Positions 21,360-31,287 of a stretch of DNA of 64,000 nt are shown here, in pieces (position 1 is the stretch's first letter; each line of letters begins with the position of its first letter). Under the pieces are notes generated by a model. The model had not been told where the DNA came from. It saw nothing but the letters and a program-made list of their open reading frames with translations, and did not search any database. The DNA lies in NCBI RefSeq assembly GCF_003254505.1, contig NZ_QFYP01000001.1, positions 3,642,001-3,706,000 on the forward strand, in the 5' to 3' direction. The DNA comes from Phenylobacterium hankyongense. Its GTDB lineage: Bacteria > Pseudomonadota > Alphaproteobacteria > Caulobacterales > Caulobacteraceae. Made by a program: the position numbers and the translations under genes.

Positions 21360-23138
21360 TCAGGCCTTGAGCGGCGGCGCCAGCCGGATGTGCAGCTCCT
21401 TGAGCTGCTTGTCCGACACCTCGGACGGCGCGTTCATCATCAGGTCCTGACCCTGCTGGTTCAGCGGGAAGGCGATGACCTCGCGGATGGCGGTCTCGTT
21501 GGCCAGCAGCATGACGATGCGGTCGATGCCGGGCGCCAGGCCGCCGTGCGGCGGCGCGCCGTGCCGGAAGGCGTTCAGCATGCCCCCGAACTGCTCCTCG
21601 ACCACCTCCGGCCCGTAGCCGGCGATCTCGAAGGCCTTCAGCATCAGCTCCGGACGGTGGTTCCGGATCGCGCCCGAGCACAGCTCGTAGCCGTTGCAGA
21701 CGATGTCGTACTGGTAGGCCAGGACATCGAGCGGGTCCTTGGTCTCCAGGGCCTCCAGCTCGCCCTGCGGCATCGAGAACGGGTTGTGCGAGAAGTCGAC
21801 GCGCTTCTCGTCCTCGTTCCACTCGAACATCGGGAAGTCGACGATCCAGACGAACTCGAAGCGGTTCTCGTCGACCAGGTTCAGCTCCGTGCCGACCTTG
21901 GTGCGGGCCGAGCCCGCGAACTTGTGGAACACCTTCGGATCGCCGGCCACGAAGAAGGCGGCGTCGCCGACCTTCAGGCCGAGCTGCTGGCGCAGCGCAT
22001 CGGTCTTCTCAGGCCCGATGTTCTTGGCGATGGGACCGGCGCCGCCCTCCTCGCCTTCCCGCCAGAAGATGTAGCCGAGGCCCGGCTGCCCCTCGCCCTG
22101 GGCCCAGCTGTTCATGCGATCGGCGAAGGCGCGGCTGCCGCCGCCGGGCGCGGGGATCGCCCACACGGCGTTCTTGGTGTCTTCGAGGATGCGGGCGAAC
22201 AGGCCGAAGCCCGCGCCGCGGAAATGCTCCGAGACGTCCTGCATCTCGATCGGGTTGCGCAGGTCCGGCTTGTCGGTGCCGTACTTGGCGATCGCCTCGC
22301 GGAAGGGGACGCGCGGGAACGGGTACGGCGTCACCGGCTTGCCCTGGCTGAACTCCTCGAAGACGCCGTGCATGACCGGCTCGATGGCCGCGAACACGTC
22401 TTCCTGGGTGACGAAGCTCATCTCGACGTCGAGCTGGTAGAACTCCAGGCTGCGGTCGGCGCGCAGGTCCTCGTCGCGGAAGCAGGGCGCGATCTGGAAA
22501 TAGCGGTCGAAGCCGGAGACCATCAGCAGCTGCTTGAACTGCTGCGGCGCCTGGGGCAGCGCGTAGAACTTGGAAGGATGCAGCCGCGAGGGCACCAGGA
22601 AGTCGCGCGCGCCCTCCGGCGACGAGGCGGTGAGGATCGGCGTCTGGAACTCCAGGAAGCCCTGGCCGATCATCCGGTTGCGGATCGACTGGATGACCTT
22701 GGAGCGCAGCACGATGTTGCGGTGCAGGGTCTCGCGGCGCAGGTCCAGGTGGCGGTTCTTCAGCCGGATCTCTTCCGGATAGTCCGGCTCGCCGAACACC
22801 GGCAGCGGCAGCTCGGCGGCCTCCGACAGCACGCCGATCTCGCGCACGCGGATCTCCACCTCACCGGTCGGCAGGTTCGGGTTCACCGTGTCGGCCGAGC
22901 GGGCCACCACCTCGCCGTCGACGCGGATCACGCTCTCGGCGCGCAGGCGCTCGATGACCGCGAAGCCGGGCGTCTCCGGGCTGATCACCAGCTGGGTCAG
23001 GCCGTAGTGGTCGCGCAGGTCCACGAAGACCAGGCCGCCGTGGTCGCGCTTGCGATGGATCCAGCCGGAAAGGCGGACGGTCTTGCCCGTGTCGGCGGCG
23101 CGGAGCTCGCCGCAGGTGTGGGTGCGGTAGGCGTGCAT
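21360..23138 (-). CDS. aspS: Aspartyl-tRNA synthetase, probably non-discriminating
   Basis: AspRS charges tRNA-Asp. The 592-residue bacterial-type class II enzyme has an N-terminal OB fold ([19 protein letters not shown]), motif 2 with [10 protein letters not shown], a GAD insertion domain and the C-terminal motif 3 GLAPGIDR. His33 in RKRDHGG occupies the position that in Pseudomonas AspRS is His31 and helps accept tRNA-Asn, whereas discriminating enzymes have Leu. This suggests a non-discriminating enzyme that works with GatCAB (inference; GatCAB is not in this window). It converges on the pentapeptide gene with 27 bp between stops. Confidence 0.97.
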   Translation of the reverse strand: MHAYRTHTCGELRAADTGKTVRLSGWIHRKRDHGGLVFVDLRDHYGLTQLVISPETPGFAVIERLRAESVIRVDGEVVARSADTVNPNLPTGEVEIRVREIGVLSEAAELPLPVFGEPDYPEEIRLKNRHLDLRRETLHRNIVLRSKVIQSIRNRMIGQGFLEFQTPILTASSPEGARDFLVPSRLHPSKFYALPQAPQQFKQLLMVSGFDRYFQIAPCFRDEDLRADRSLEFYQLDVEMSFVTQEDVFAAIEPVMHGVFEEFSQGKPVTPYPFPRVPFREAIAKYGTDKPDLRNPIEMQDVSEHFRGAGFGLFARILEDTKNAVWAIPAPGGGSRAFADRMNSWAQGEGQPGLGYIFWREGEEGGAGPIAKNIGPEKTDALRQQLGLKVGDAAFFVAGDPKVFHKFAGSARTKVGTELNLVDENRFEFVWIVDFPMFEWNEDEKRVDFSHNPFSMPQGELEALETKDPLDVLAYQYDIVCNGYELCSGAIRNHRPELMLKAFEIAGYGPEVVEEQFGGMLNAFRHGAPPHGGLAPGIDRIVMLLANETAIREVIAFPLNQQGQDLMMNAPSEVSDKQLKELHIRLAPPLKA

Positions 23139-23225
23139 TTGTCAGGGAAATCAGCTGATTTAAGAGGCGCGGAAGGGCGCATGTGGGGGTGCGAAAGTCA
23201 AGCATCCCTCCCGCCGCCGGCGGGC

Positions 23226-24569
23226 TCACCTCTCCGGATGCGTCAGGGCCTGGTAGGTCAGGGCCCTCGCCTGCCCGCCCAGATCGTCGCCGCCGGTGCC
23301 GCCCATCCGCTGGATCATGCCGACGAAGAACAGGTCGTTGGTGGGGTCGATCCAGAACCAGGTGCCGGCCGCCCCGCCCCAGCTCATGGTGTTCTTGCCC
23401 TCCAGCGAACCGGCGCGGCGCGGGTCGTTGACCACCATGAAGTCGAGGCCGAAGCCGACCGCCTCGTTGAACCGCGCCGTGTTGGTGCCGTTCGAGGACA
23501 CCAGCACATCGTGCGGAATGACGTTGGTGTCCATCAGCTGGATGGAGGCGGGCGACAGGATCCGCACCCCGTCCAGCTCGCCGCCGTTGAGGATCATCTG
23601 GCAGAAGCGGGCGTAGTCGGAGGTGGTCGAGACCAGGCCGCCGCCGCCGGACTCCATGGCCGGCGGGCGCGTGTAGTCGGGCATCGGGCTGCCGAACAGC
23701 TCCTTGGCCTCATGGATCTTGCCGGTCTTCTTGTCGCCCAGGTAGACCGCGGCGAGACGATCGCCGGTCCCCGGCCGGGTGTAGAAGCCGGTGTCGTTCA
23801 TCTTCAGCGGCCCGAAGACCTGCGCTTGCATGAACTGGCCCAGCGTCTGGCCGGTCAGCTTCTCGATGATGTAGCCCTGGATGTCGACCGACGAGGAATA
23901 GGACCAGTTGGTCCCCGGCTGGAACATCAGCGGGATCTCCGCGGTGCGGTCGATCATCTGCTTGAGGCCGGTCGACCCCAGCACCTGCTTTTCGCGGTAG
24001 AGCTTGTCCACGGGATGCTCGTCACCCAGGCCGTAGCCGAAGCCGGCGGTGTGGCTCATGATCTCGCGCATGGTCGGCGGACGCTTCATGTCCTCGACCG
24101 CGGTGATCTTGCCGTCCTTGTCGGCGCTGACCATCACCTTGAGGTTCTTGAACTCCGGCACATAGCGGGTGACCGGATCGTCGAGCCGCCACTTGCCTTG
24201 CTCGAAGAGGATCATCATCGCCACGCCGGTCAGCGGCTTGGACATCGAATAGATGCGGAAGATGGCGTCCTTGCTCATCGGCGCGCCGGTCGCCAGGCTG
24301 GAGGCCCCGTAGGTCCTGAACTCCACCACCTTGCCGTGGCGCGCCAGCAGCGTGGTCATGCCGGCCACCCGGCCGTCGGCGACGACCTTGGCCATCGCCG
24401 CGTCCAGCACCTTCAGCCGGGCGGAGTCGAAGCCCACCGATTCCGGGCTGGCGGCGGGCGCCAGTGCGGCGTGATGAGCAGGCCGAGGCGCGGGCTTCGC
24501 CTGCGCCAACGGCGCGGCGGCCAGGGCGACGGCGGTCAGAGTTGCGGCCCAATAGGCGCGACGAATCAT
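23226..24569 (-). CDS. Exported serine hydrolase, beta-lactamase class C/EstB family
   Basis: The protein has 447 residues with a signal peptide (about 1-24, ending APLAQA). The nucleophile motif SMSK (Ser108, Lys111) and a YSS motif around residue 225 mark the class C beta-lactamase/DD-peptidase/esterase superfamily. The third motif region reads SWGGAAGT in place of KTG. I start at ATG 24567-24569 because GGGGGAT lies upstream and the signal peptide becomes N-terminal; a frame 20 codons longer is open. Likely an esterase or carboxypeptidase; beta-lactamase activity should not be assumed. Confidence 0.85.
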   Translation of the reverse strand: MIRRAYWAATLTAVALAAAPLAQAKPAPRPAHHAALAPAASPESVGFDSARLKVLDAAMAKVVADGRVAGMTTLLARHGKVVEFRTYGASSLATGAPMSKDAIFRIYSMSKPLTGVAMMILFEQGKWRLDDPVTRYVPEFKNLKVMVSADKDGKITAVEDMKRPPTMREIMSHTAGFGYGLGDEHPVDKLYREKQVLGSTGLKQMIDRTAEIPLMFQPGTNWSYSSSVDIQGYIIEKLTGQTLGQFMQAQVFGPLKMNDTGFYTRPGTGDRLAAVYLGDKKTGKIHEAKELFGSPMPDYTRPPAMESGGGGLVSTTSDYARFCQMILNGGELDGVRILSPASIQLMDTNVIPHDVLVSSNGTNTARFNEAVGFGLDFMVVNDPRRAGSLEGKNTMSWGGAAGTWFWIDPTNDLFFVGMIQRMGGTGGDDLGGQARALTYQALTHPER

Positions 24570-24697
24570 TTTCGAATATCCCCCATGTTTTATGCCGCCA
24601 AGCTTGGGGGCTCCGGCTCTCCGGCGCAAGGAAAGGCGGGCTCAGCCGCGCAACGCGCGGGCCCAAACGGCCCGCGGCTGCAACGGCAGGAGCGGCG

Positions 24698-25657
24698 CTA
24701 GAAGCGCTCGCCGACCATCTCCTCGCTCTTGGCCCAGAGCGCCTTGGCGCGCTCGGTATCCAGCGCATAGCTGCGGACGCCGCCGCGGATGTCGCCGCTC
24801 TCCTGGAGCTCGGCCACGTGGCAGTCCTCACAATAGAGGCCGCCCACCAGCTCGGCGGGCGCAACGACGCCGGCCCAGACGGAGGTGGCCGCGCCCTGTG
24901 GGATGGTCTTCCATTCGAAGGCCGGCGCGCCCGCAGGGGTGGCGGTGCTGATCGAGTCGAGCAGCGCCTGGACAGCTTCCGGCGTCATGTGGCGCGCGAG
25001 TTCCGTCTGGATGCCGCCCGGGTGGACCGCGGCGGCGCGCACGCCGTTCGCCTTGTGACGGCGGTCGAACTCGACGGCGAAGAGAATGTTGGCGGTCTTC
25101 GAGCGGCCGTAGGCGACGAACGGCGCATATTCCGTGCGTTCGAAGTTCGGATCGTCGAGGTCTATGTCCGAGAACCGATGGCCGGCGGAGGCCAGGTTCA
25201 CCAGCCGCGAGCCCGGCTTCATCAGCGACGCGATCCGGTTCACCAGCACGAAGTGGCCCAGGTGGTTGGTGCCGAACTGGGTCTCGAAGCCGTCGGCGGT
25301 CTTGCCGAACGGCGTGGCCATGACGCCGGCGTTGGCGATCACCAGATCCAGGGGCTGGCCGGCCGCCACCAGGGCGTCGGCGCAGGCGCGGACGCTGGCG
25401 AGCGAGGCGAGATCGAGCTGCACCAGCTCCAGACCGCCGCCGTTCGCCGCACCGGCGCGCACCGGCGCGGTGGCCGCCCGGGCCTTGTCCAGATCGCGCG
25501 CGGCGCCCACCACCCAGGCGCCATGGGCGGCGAGCGTCCGGGCGGTCTCCACCCCCAGGCCCGCCGAGACGCCGGTCACCAGGATCCGCTTGCCGCTCAG
25601 GTCCACGCCCTGCAGCACCTCGTCAGTCGTCGATTCAGCTCCGAACGTCTTGGTCAT
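24698..25657 (-). CDS. SDR-family oxidoreductase
   Basis: This is a 319-residue short-chain dehydrogenase of the retinol-dehydrogenase/WW-oxidoreductase-like group. It has the cofactor motif TGVSAGLG (28-35), NAG in IANAGVMATPFG, NHLGHF, and the catalytic YGRSKTAN. I start at ATG 25655-25657, with GGAG eight bases upstream, in preference to an ATG seven codons earlier. It is divergent from an AraC-type regulator 168 bp away, the usual arrangement for a regulator controlling the adjacent oxidoreductase (inference). Confidence 0.88.
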   Translation of the reverse strand: MTKTFGAESTTDEVLQGVDLSGKRILVTGVSAGLGVETARTLAAHGAWVVGAARDLDKARAATAPVRAGAANGGGLELVQLDLASLASVRACADALVAAGQPLDLVIANAGVMATPFGKTADGFETQFGTNHLGHFVLVNRIASLMKPGSRLVNLASAGHRFSDIDLDDPNFERTEYAPFVAYGRSKTANILFAVEFDRRHKANGVRAAAVHPGGIQTELARHMTPEAVQALLDSISTATPAGAPAFEWKTIPQGAATSVWAGVVAPAELVGGLYCEDCHVAELQESGDIRGGVRSYALDTERAKALWAKSEEMVGERF

Positions 25658-25825
25658 GGTCTTTCTCCGCTCCGTCATGGGTAGCTTCTGCTGGTTCCCA
25701 TCTGGTGGAGCGGGCCGCCCGGCGCGCGTCCGATCGCCTCGAAATCTTGCCTGATCCTCTCAACCGGGCGGCGACAGCGGGCCGGCGGCCTTGCACTACG
25801 CCTGCAACGATCCGATCATGGAGGG

Positions 25826-26731
25826 ATGCAGGCCCACCTCGACGAACTGCTGGCCCTGGCCATCCGACACGCGCGCGACGAGCGCATCACGGCGATCCCG
25901 CGCGTGTCGATCAATCTGGGACATGGGCCCACCCAGCCTCTCCCCGGGGTGGTCCGGCCAATGCTCTGCCTGGTGCTGCAAGGCGCCAAGGAAGTCACCG
26001 TCGGCGACCGGCTGCTGCGCTACGATCCCGCCTGCTACTTCATCGCCTCGGTGGAGCTGGCGGCGTCCGGCCGCGTCACCGAGGCCAGCCGCGAGCGGCC
26101 CTACGTCTCGCTGAGTCTGGCGCTGGATCCGGAAGCGCTGGCGGCGCTCATTCCCAACGTCGACGACCCGGCCCGCTCCGAGACCGGCGTCCAAGGCTTC
26201 GGTGTGAGCCCGGTGACCGCCGACCTGGTGGACGCCTGGCTGCGCTTGCTCAGCCTGCTCGAAACGCCGCGGGATATCCGCGTGCTGGCGCCGATGCTGG
26301 AGCGCGAGATCCTCTATCGCCTGTTGCAGGGACCGCAGGCCGAAGTGCTGCGCCAGGTCGCCCGTGCCGACAGCCGCCTGTCACGGGTCCGCCGGGCGAT
26401 CGCCTGGATCCGGGGCCACTACGACCAGCAACTGCGCATCGCCGCCCTCGCCGAGCTGGCGGGCATGAGCCCCGCCTCGCTGCACCGGCACTTCAAGGCG
26501 GTGACGGCGATGAGCCCGCTGCAATTCCAGAAGAGCTTGCGGCTGCAGCATGCGCGCCGGCTGCTGATGGCCGACCAGGACGCGGCGCGCGCCGGCTACG
26601 CGGTGGGCTACGAGAGCGCCTCGCAGTTCAGCCGCGAATACGCCCGGCTGTTCGGCGCTCCGCCGGTCCGCGACGCGATGCGCCTGCGGGGCGACGCGGC
26701 GGCCCTGGCTGAAGTCGTAGACGGCGCCTGA
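25826..26731 (+). CDS. AraC-family transcriptional regulator
   Basis: The 301-residue protein has an N-terminal AraC_N/cupin-type effector domain (about 30-170, with PMLCLVLQGAKEV) and a C-terminal pair of helix-turn-helix motifs (about 195-290, including LRIAALAELAGMSPASLHRHFK and AGYAVGYESASQFSREYARLFG, quoted in part). The GGAGGG directly abutting the ATG is too close to be ideal, so the exact start is uncertain by a few codons. It is divergent from the SDR gene and probably controls it. Confidence 0.88.
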   Translation: MQAHLDELLALAIRHARDERITAIPRVSINLGHGPTQPLPGVVRPMLCLVLQGAKEVTVGDRLLRYDPACYFIASVELAASGRVTEASRERPYVSLSLALDPEALAALIPNVDDPARSETGVQGFGVSPVTADLVDAWLRLLSLLETPRDIRVLAPMLEREILYRLLQGPQAEVLRQVARADSRLSRVRRAIAWIRGHYDQQLRIAALAELAGMSPASLHRHFKAVTAMSPLQFQKSLRLQHARRLLMADQDAARAGYAVGYESASQFSREYARLFGAPPVRDAMRLRGDAAALAEVVDGA

Positions 26732-26748
26732 CGCCGCCGGCGCCGCGG

Positions 26749-27165
26749 CTAGCTCCGCGGCTCGGTCGCCCGCTCCACCAGCTGCGCCAGTTTGTGCGGC
26801 GCGAGGGCGCAGTAGCTGGCGGTGAGGAGGTGGCCGACCTCGTCCCAGTCGGTGTCGCCGTCGATCACCAGGCCGACGATGTCGGGCCACCACACCGGCC
26901 GGAAGAACGGCGCCTCGGCGTAGTCCCGCGGATCGAGCTCGGCGATCCTCGAGCGGAAGGTCAGCACGCAGCCGTCGCACCCTGCGGCGCGCGCATAGGC
27001 CGGCGGCCAGCCCGCGGCGATCATCAGCACGTGGGCGAAGGTCTTCGCGCGCACCCGCCACCGCACGCCCACCCAGGCCGCCTCCTGACGGGTCTCGGGC
27101 AGCGCCAGGCACACCGAGGCAAGCCGGGCGACGATCGCGGGCGGGACTTCTGGGTGTTGGCTCAT
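26749..27165 (-). CDS. MmcQ/YjbR-family protein
   Basis: This is a 138-residue protein of the YjbR/MmcQ family (DUF419), a small fold often annotated as DNA-binding. Family signatures are ALPETRQEAAW, WRVRAKTFAHV and the C-terminal HLLTASYCALAPHKL. Cellular function is unknown in general. I start at ATG 27163-27165, three codons inside the longest frame. It is convergent with the AraC gene, with an 17-bp gap, and precedes parC on the same strand by 80 bp in the direction of the chromosome, not as part of that operon. Confidence 0.8.
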   Translation of the reverse strand: MSQHPEVPPAIVARLASVCLALPETRQEAAWVGVRWRVRAKTFAHVLMIAAGWPPAYARAAGCDGCVLTFRSRIAELDPRDYAEAPFFRPVWWPDIVGLVIDGDTDWDEVGHLLTASYCALAPHKLAQLVERATEPRS

Positions 27166-27245
27166 CCTGCACAAGCTTGCCCGCGCCGCTCGGCTGAGGC
27201 GGCTGACGCGAGACGCAGCTTAGCAGGCGGCTGGCCGCTCCGCCC

Positions 27246-29495
27246 CTACCCCTTCGGCCGGAACCGCTTCGTCGTCGGGAAGCCCTTGGGGAACAGCTTT
27301 CCCGCCCCGGCCCGCTTGCCGAGCCAGTCGCGCCACTCGGGCCACCGGCGGTTGCGGCCGCCGGCGTCGATCCAGCTCGCGCCCTCGTCGCCGTTGAAGA
27401 CCATGGCGTCCTTCAGGCCGCCCTCGCGATAGGACTGCAGCTTGACGCCCTTGCCGCGGGGCATCTCGGGCAACTCGTCGACCGGGAAGACCAGGATCTT
27501 GCCGTTGTCGCCGATCACCGCCAGGTGGTCGGCGGCGGTGAGCGGCAAGGCGGCGGCGGCGCCCTTGGCCCCGACGTTGAGCACCTGCTTGCCGGCGCGG
27601 CGGAAGGCGATCGCCTCGTCCTCCGGCAGGATGAAGCCGTAGCCCTCCCCGGAGGCCAGCACGCGCTTGCCGCCGGGCTTGTGGACGAAGACGTCGACGA
27701 TGCCGACCTTGTCGTCGAGGTCGATCATCAGGCGCAGCGGCTCGCCGTGCCCGCGAGCGCCCGGGAGCTTGTCGCACGCCAGCGTGAAGAACCGGCCGTC
27801 GGAGGCGAACACCAAGAGCTTGTCGGTGGTCTCCGCCGGAACCAGGAACTGCAGCTTGTCGCCCTCCTTGAACTTCAGCTCGGAGGGGTCCTCGACGCGG
27901 CCCTTGGCGGCGCGGATCCAGCCGCGCTCGGAGAGGATGACGGTGATCGGCTCGCGCACGATCATCGCCTCCAGGGCGGCCTCGGTGTCGACCTGCGGGG
28001 CGTCGGCGAAGATCGAGCGGCGCTTGCCGAGCGTGGTGTCGGGGCCGAGCTCGCCGCGGACGTGGCGCAGGCCCGCGGCCACCAGCGTCCACTGCGCGGC
28101 GTCGGAGCCCAGCATCTTGAGGATGCCGTCGCGTTCCTCGGAAAGCTCGGCGTGCTCGCGCCGCAGCTCCATCTCCTCCAGCCGGGCCAACTGGCGCAGG
28201 CGGGTGTTGAGGATGGCGTCGGCCTGCAGCTCCGAGAGTTCGAAGGTCTCGATCAGCCTGGCCTTCGGCTCCTCCTCGTAGCGGACGATGCGGATCACCT
28301 CGTCGAGGTTGAGGTAGGCGATCAGCAGCCCGTCGAGGATGTGCAGCCGGGCCTCGATCTTCTCCAGCCGGTGGCGGGCGCGGCGGACCAGCACCTCGCG
28401 GCGGTGGGCCAGGAAGGCCTTCAGCGCCTGCTTCAGGCCCATCACGCCGGGCGTGCCGCGGGCGTCGAGGACGTTTAGGTTGACCGAGAAGCGGGTCTCC
28501 AGGTCGGAGAGCTTGAACAGGCTCTCCATCAGCACTTCGGGCTCGACGTTGCGGCTCTTGGGCTCCAGCACCAGGCGCACGTCCTCGGCGGACTCGTCGC
28601 GCACGTCGCCCAGCAGCGGGGCCTTCTTGGTCTCGATCAGCAGGGCGAGCTGTTCGACCAGATCGGCCTTCTTCACCTGGTAGGGCACCTGGGTGACGAC
28701 GATCTGGTAGGTGCCGCGGCCGGTCTCCTCCTTCTCCCAGAACGCCCGCAGGCGCACGCCGCCGCGGCCGGTCTCGTAGGTCTCCAGCAAGCTGGCCCGG
28801 GGCTCGACGATGACCCCGCCGGTGGGGAAGTCCGGCCCCTGGACGTGGGCCATCAGTTGCTCGGTGGTGGCGTCGGGGTTGTCGACCAGCACCAGGCAGG
28901 CGTCGACCAGCTCGGCGACGTTGTGCGGCGGGATGGAGGTCGCCATGCCGACCGCGATGCCGGTCGTGCCGTTGGCCAGCAGGTTCGGGAAGCCGGTGGG
29001 CAGCACCACCGGCTCGTCGTCCTGGCCGTCGTAGGTTGGCTTGAAGTCGACGGCGTCCTCGTCGATGCCGTCCAGCAGCAGCATGGCCGCGGCGGTGAGA
29101 CGCGCCTCGGTGTAGCGCATGGCCGCCGGGTTATCGCCGTCGATGTTGCCGAAGTTGCCCTGGCCGTCGACCAGCGGATAGCGCTGGGCGAAGTCCTGGG
29201 CCATGCGGACCAGGGTGTCGTAGATCGATTGGTCGCCGTGCGGGTGATAGCCGCCCATCACCTCGCCGACCACCTTGGCGCACTTGCGCGCCGCCGTGTC
29301 CGGGTTCAGCCGCATCTCGCGCATGGCGTAGAGCACGCGGCGCTGCACGGGCTTCAGGCCGTCGCGGACGTCCGGCAGCGCGCGGTCGGTGATGACGCTG
29401 AGCGCATAGGCCAGGTAGCGCCGCGACAGCGCCTCCGACAGCGGCTCGTCGATGATGCGGTCGCCGGGCGGCGGCGGGGCGGTAATGGCGGTCAT
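27246..29495 (-). CDS. parC: DNA topoisomerase IV subunit A
   Basis: ParC is the DNA-cleaving subunit of topoisomerase IV, which decatenates daughter chromosomes. The 749-residue protein has the breakage-reunion domain with active-site Tyr128 in AAMRYTEAR, and ParC-type C-terminal beta-propeller blades from about residue 500 without the gyrase box. At the quinolone pocket, [10 protein letters not shown] places Gln89 and Asp93 where E. coli ParC has Ser80 and Glu84. I believe this is ordinary for alphaproteobacteria and lowers intrinsic quinolone sensitivity of this enzyme. It is last in the lepB-rnc-era-recO-parC run. Confidence 0.95.
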   Translation of the reverse strand: MTAITAPPPPGDRIIDEPLSEALSRRYLAYALSVITDRALPDVRDGLKPVQRRVLYAMREMRLNPDTAARKCAKVVGEVMGGYHPHGDQSIYDTLVRMAQDFAQRYPLVDGQGNFGNIDGDNPAAMRYTEARLTAAAMLLLDGIDEDAVDFKPTYDGQDDEPVVLPTGFPNLLANGTTGIAVGMATSIPPHNVAELVDACLVLVDNPDATTEQLMAHVQGPDFPTGGVIVEPRASLLETYETGRGGVRLRAFWEKEETGRGTYQIVVTQVPYQVKKADLVEQLALLIETKKAPLLGDVRDESAEDVRLVLEPKSRNVEPEVLMESLFKLSDLETRFSVNLNVLDARGTPGVMGLKQALKAFLAHRREVLVRRARHRLEKIEARLHILDGLLIAYLNLDEVIRIVRYEEEPKARLIETFELSELQADAILNTRLRQLARLEEMELRREHAELSEERDGILKMLGSDAAQWTLVAAGLRHVRGELGPDTTLGKRRSIFADAPQVDTEAALEAMIVREPITVILSERGWIRAAKGRVEDPSELKFKEGDKLQFLVPAETTDKLLVFASDGRFFTLACDKLPGARGHGEPLRLMIDLDDKVGIVDVFVHKPGGKRVLASGEGYGFILPEDEAIAFRRAGKQVLNVGAKGAAAALPLTAADHLAVIGDNGKILVFPVDELPEMPRGKGVKLQSYREGGLKDAMVFNGDEGASWIDAGGRNRRWPEWRDWLGKRAGAGKLFPKGFPTTKRFRPKG

Positions 29496-29553
29496 GGGAG
29501 AATCGAATTCATGGCACAGCGAGTTTAGCGGGTGTCAGGGCGGGAAGTAGCTG

Positions 29554-29567
29554 CGGCCGAAAGGCCG
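29554..29567. repeat. Small GNRA-loop hairpin in the recO-parC gap
   Basis: CGGCC (29554-29558) and GGCCG (29563-29567) pair around a GAAA loop as read on the plus strand. On the minus-strand transcript the loop is TTTC. It lies 17 bp from the larger palindrome and may be part of the same processing or repeat structure. Confidence 0.4.
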
Positions 29568-29583
29568 AGGCGTGAAATCGTCG

Positions 29584-29608
29584 CCCTTCTCCCCTTGTGG
29601 GAGAAGGG
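29584..29608. repeat. REP-like palindrome between recO and parC
   Basis: CCCTTCTCCC (29584-29593) and GGGAGAAGGG (29599-29608) form a perfect 10-bp stem around a 5-nt loop CTTGT. There is no T-run on either side, so it is not a clear intrinsic terminator. Palindromes of this CTTCTCCC/GGGAGAAG type are familiar to me as dispersed intergenic repeats in alphaproteobacterial genomes; only one copy is visible here. Confidence 0.6.
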
Positions 29609-29610
29609 AC

Positions 29611-30342
29611 CTACAGCCTTCCCGCCTCGCCCAGGCGGTCCACCAGCCACAGCCTGGCCGGCGGCAGGGGGCGGTTGAGGGGGTTGAAGATGAAGGCTTC
29701 GAGGAAGTGGGCGGTGAGGTCGAGGCCGGCGCGGACGTCGCCCGGCTCCAGCCGCGACTGCGAGGACAAGAGGAAGGGCGGCAGCGTCAGCAGGCGGTCC
29801 TTGTAGGGCTCGCCGGCGGTGCGGCTGACCGCACGGCCGGTCTTGGGGCTGACGTAGACCAGGTCGTCCACGGCGCCGGTGGCGGCGCACTTGGAGAAGT
29901 CGAGCCCGAAGCCCAGCTCCTGCAGCAACCCCGCCTCGAAGCGCACGAACACCGCCGGCCAGTAATCGGTCATCGCCAGCGCCTGGCCGAGCGCCTCGAA
30001 GGCCAGGTAGGCGCCAGGATGCGGCTCGCGCTCCGGCAGGGCGCCGGCGGCCACGGCGGCGGCGGCCGAGAGCCCGGCCAGCGCCAGGGCGTCGTCGAAC
30101 AGCGCCGAGGGCCCCTCGCCCACCGGCTCCAGGGTCGCCGAGCCCAGCTGGTCGGAGACCCGGGCGCGGTAGCGGACCAGCACCTGGGCGCCGGCCTGCA
30201 GGAAGGGCTTCATCTTGCGCGAGGCGCCGCCGGCCACGTGGGCGGCGTACTTGCCGTGACGGGCGGTGAGCAGCTCGACGATGGCGCCCGCCTCGCCGAA
30301 CGGCCGCGCGGAGAGCACGAAGGCGTCGTCCTCGAATTCCAT
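29611..30342 (-). CDS. recO: DNA repair protein RecO
   Basis: RecO loads RecA onto SSB-coated gaps with RecR. The 243-residue protein has the N-terminal OB fold (DAFVLSARPFGEAGAIVELL and HGKYAAHVAGGASRK, quoted in part), a helical domain and LLQELGFGLDFSKCAATG. Only one Cys is left at the usual zinc-ribbon place, as in many proteobacterial RecO proteins. It lies 12 bp downstream of era on the same strand. Confidence 0.93.
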   Translation of the reverse strand: MEFEDDAFVLSARPFGEAGAIVELLTARHGKYAAHVAGGASRKMKPFLQAGAQVLVRYRARVSDQLGSATLEPVGEGPSALFDDALALAGLSAAAAVAAGALPEREPHPGAYLAFEALGQALAMTDYWPAVFVRFEAGLLQELGFGLDFSKCAATGAVDDLVYVSPKTGRAVSRTAGEPYKDRLLTLPPFLLSSQSRLEPGDVRAGLDLTAHFLEAFIFNPLNRPLPPARLWLVDRLGEAGRL

Positions 30343-30354
30343 CAGCCCAGCCTA

Positions 30355-31287
30355 TCAGGCGTCGAAGTCGAGCCCCACGTCGCCGTAGAACTCGCGCTTG
30401 TCGGCCCAGCGCTCGTCGACCTTCACGTGCAGGAAGAGGTGCACCGGGCGGTCCAGCAAGGTGATCAGCTCCTCGCGGGACTTCTGGCCGATCCACTTCA
30501 GCGTCTGGCCGCCCTTGCCGAGGATGATCGGCCGCTGGCTCTCGCGCTCGACGTAGATGGTCTGCTCGATCCGGGCCGAGCCGTCCTTGCGCTCCTCGAA
30601 GGCGGTGGTCTCCACCGCCGCCGCGTAGGGCAGCTCCTCGTGGACCCGCAGGTAGATCTTCTCGCGGGTGATCTCGGCGGCCAGCAGGCGCACCGGCAGG
30701 TCGGCGGTCTGTTCGGCGGGGTAGAACCAGGGGTTTTCCGGCATCAGGGCCGCGAGCCGCGCCTTCAGGTCGTCGACGCCGTTGCCGTCCTTGGCGGAGA
30801 TCATGAAGACCTCGGAATAGACGCCGGTCTCGAACAGCCGCTGCGACAGCGCCAGCAGGGTCTCGCGCTTCATGCCGTCGATCTTATTGAGCGCCAGGAT
30901 AGCCTTCTTGCCCGACGCCTTCAGCCCCTCGACGATGGACTCCACGTCCACCGCCGCCCGGCGGTCGGCGGCCTTGGCCCCGGATTCCGGCGCGGCCAGC
31001 TCAGCGACGGAGTCCACCAGGTGGACGATGACGTCGGCGTCCTCGGCGCCGCCCCAGGCGGCCCGGATCATGGCCCGGTCGAGCCGGCGCCTGGGCTGGA
31101 AGATCCCCGGGGTGTCGACCAGCACGATCTGGGCGTCGCCCTCCATGGCCACGCCGCGCACCGGGAAGCGCGTGGTCTGCACCTTCTGGGTCACGATGGA
31201 GACCTTGGCGCCCACCAGGCGGTTGGTGAGCGTCGACTTCCCCGCATTGGGAGCGCCGATGATGGCCGCAAAGCCCGCATGGGTCAT
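30355..31287 (-). CDS. era: GTPase Era
   Basis: Era is a ribosome-assembly GTPase that binds the 3' end of 16S rRNA. The 310-residue protein has G1 GAPNAGKS (11-18), G3 DTPG, G4 NKID and a C-terminal KH domain with ILGKGGQTLKWIG. The ATG overlaps the rnc stop by four bases (ATGA), so the two are translationally coupled. Confidence 0.97.
   Translation of the reverse strand: MTHAGFAAIIGAPNAGKSTLTNRLVGAKVSIVTQKVQTTRFPVRGVAMEGDAQIVLVDTPGIFQPRRRLDRAMIRAAWGGAEDADVIVHLVDSVAELAAPESGAKAADRRAAVDVESIVEGLKASGKKAILALNKIDGMKRETLLALSQRLFETGVYSEVFMISAKDGNGVDDLKARLAALMPENPWFYPAEQTADLPVRLLAAEITREKIYLRVHEELPYAAAVETTAFEERKDGSARIEQTIYVERESQRPIILGKGGQTLKWIGQKSREELITLLDRPVHLFLHVKVDERWADKREFYGDVGLDFDA

Noticed and set aside
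27246..29495. Acquired quinolone-resistance mutation in ParC (Gln at the Ser80 position)
   Set aside because: Gln here looks like the ordinary alphaproteobacterial residue, so it is not evidence of selected resistance.
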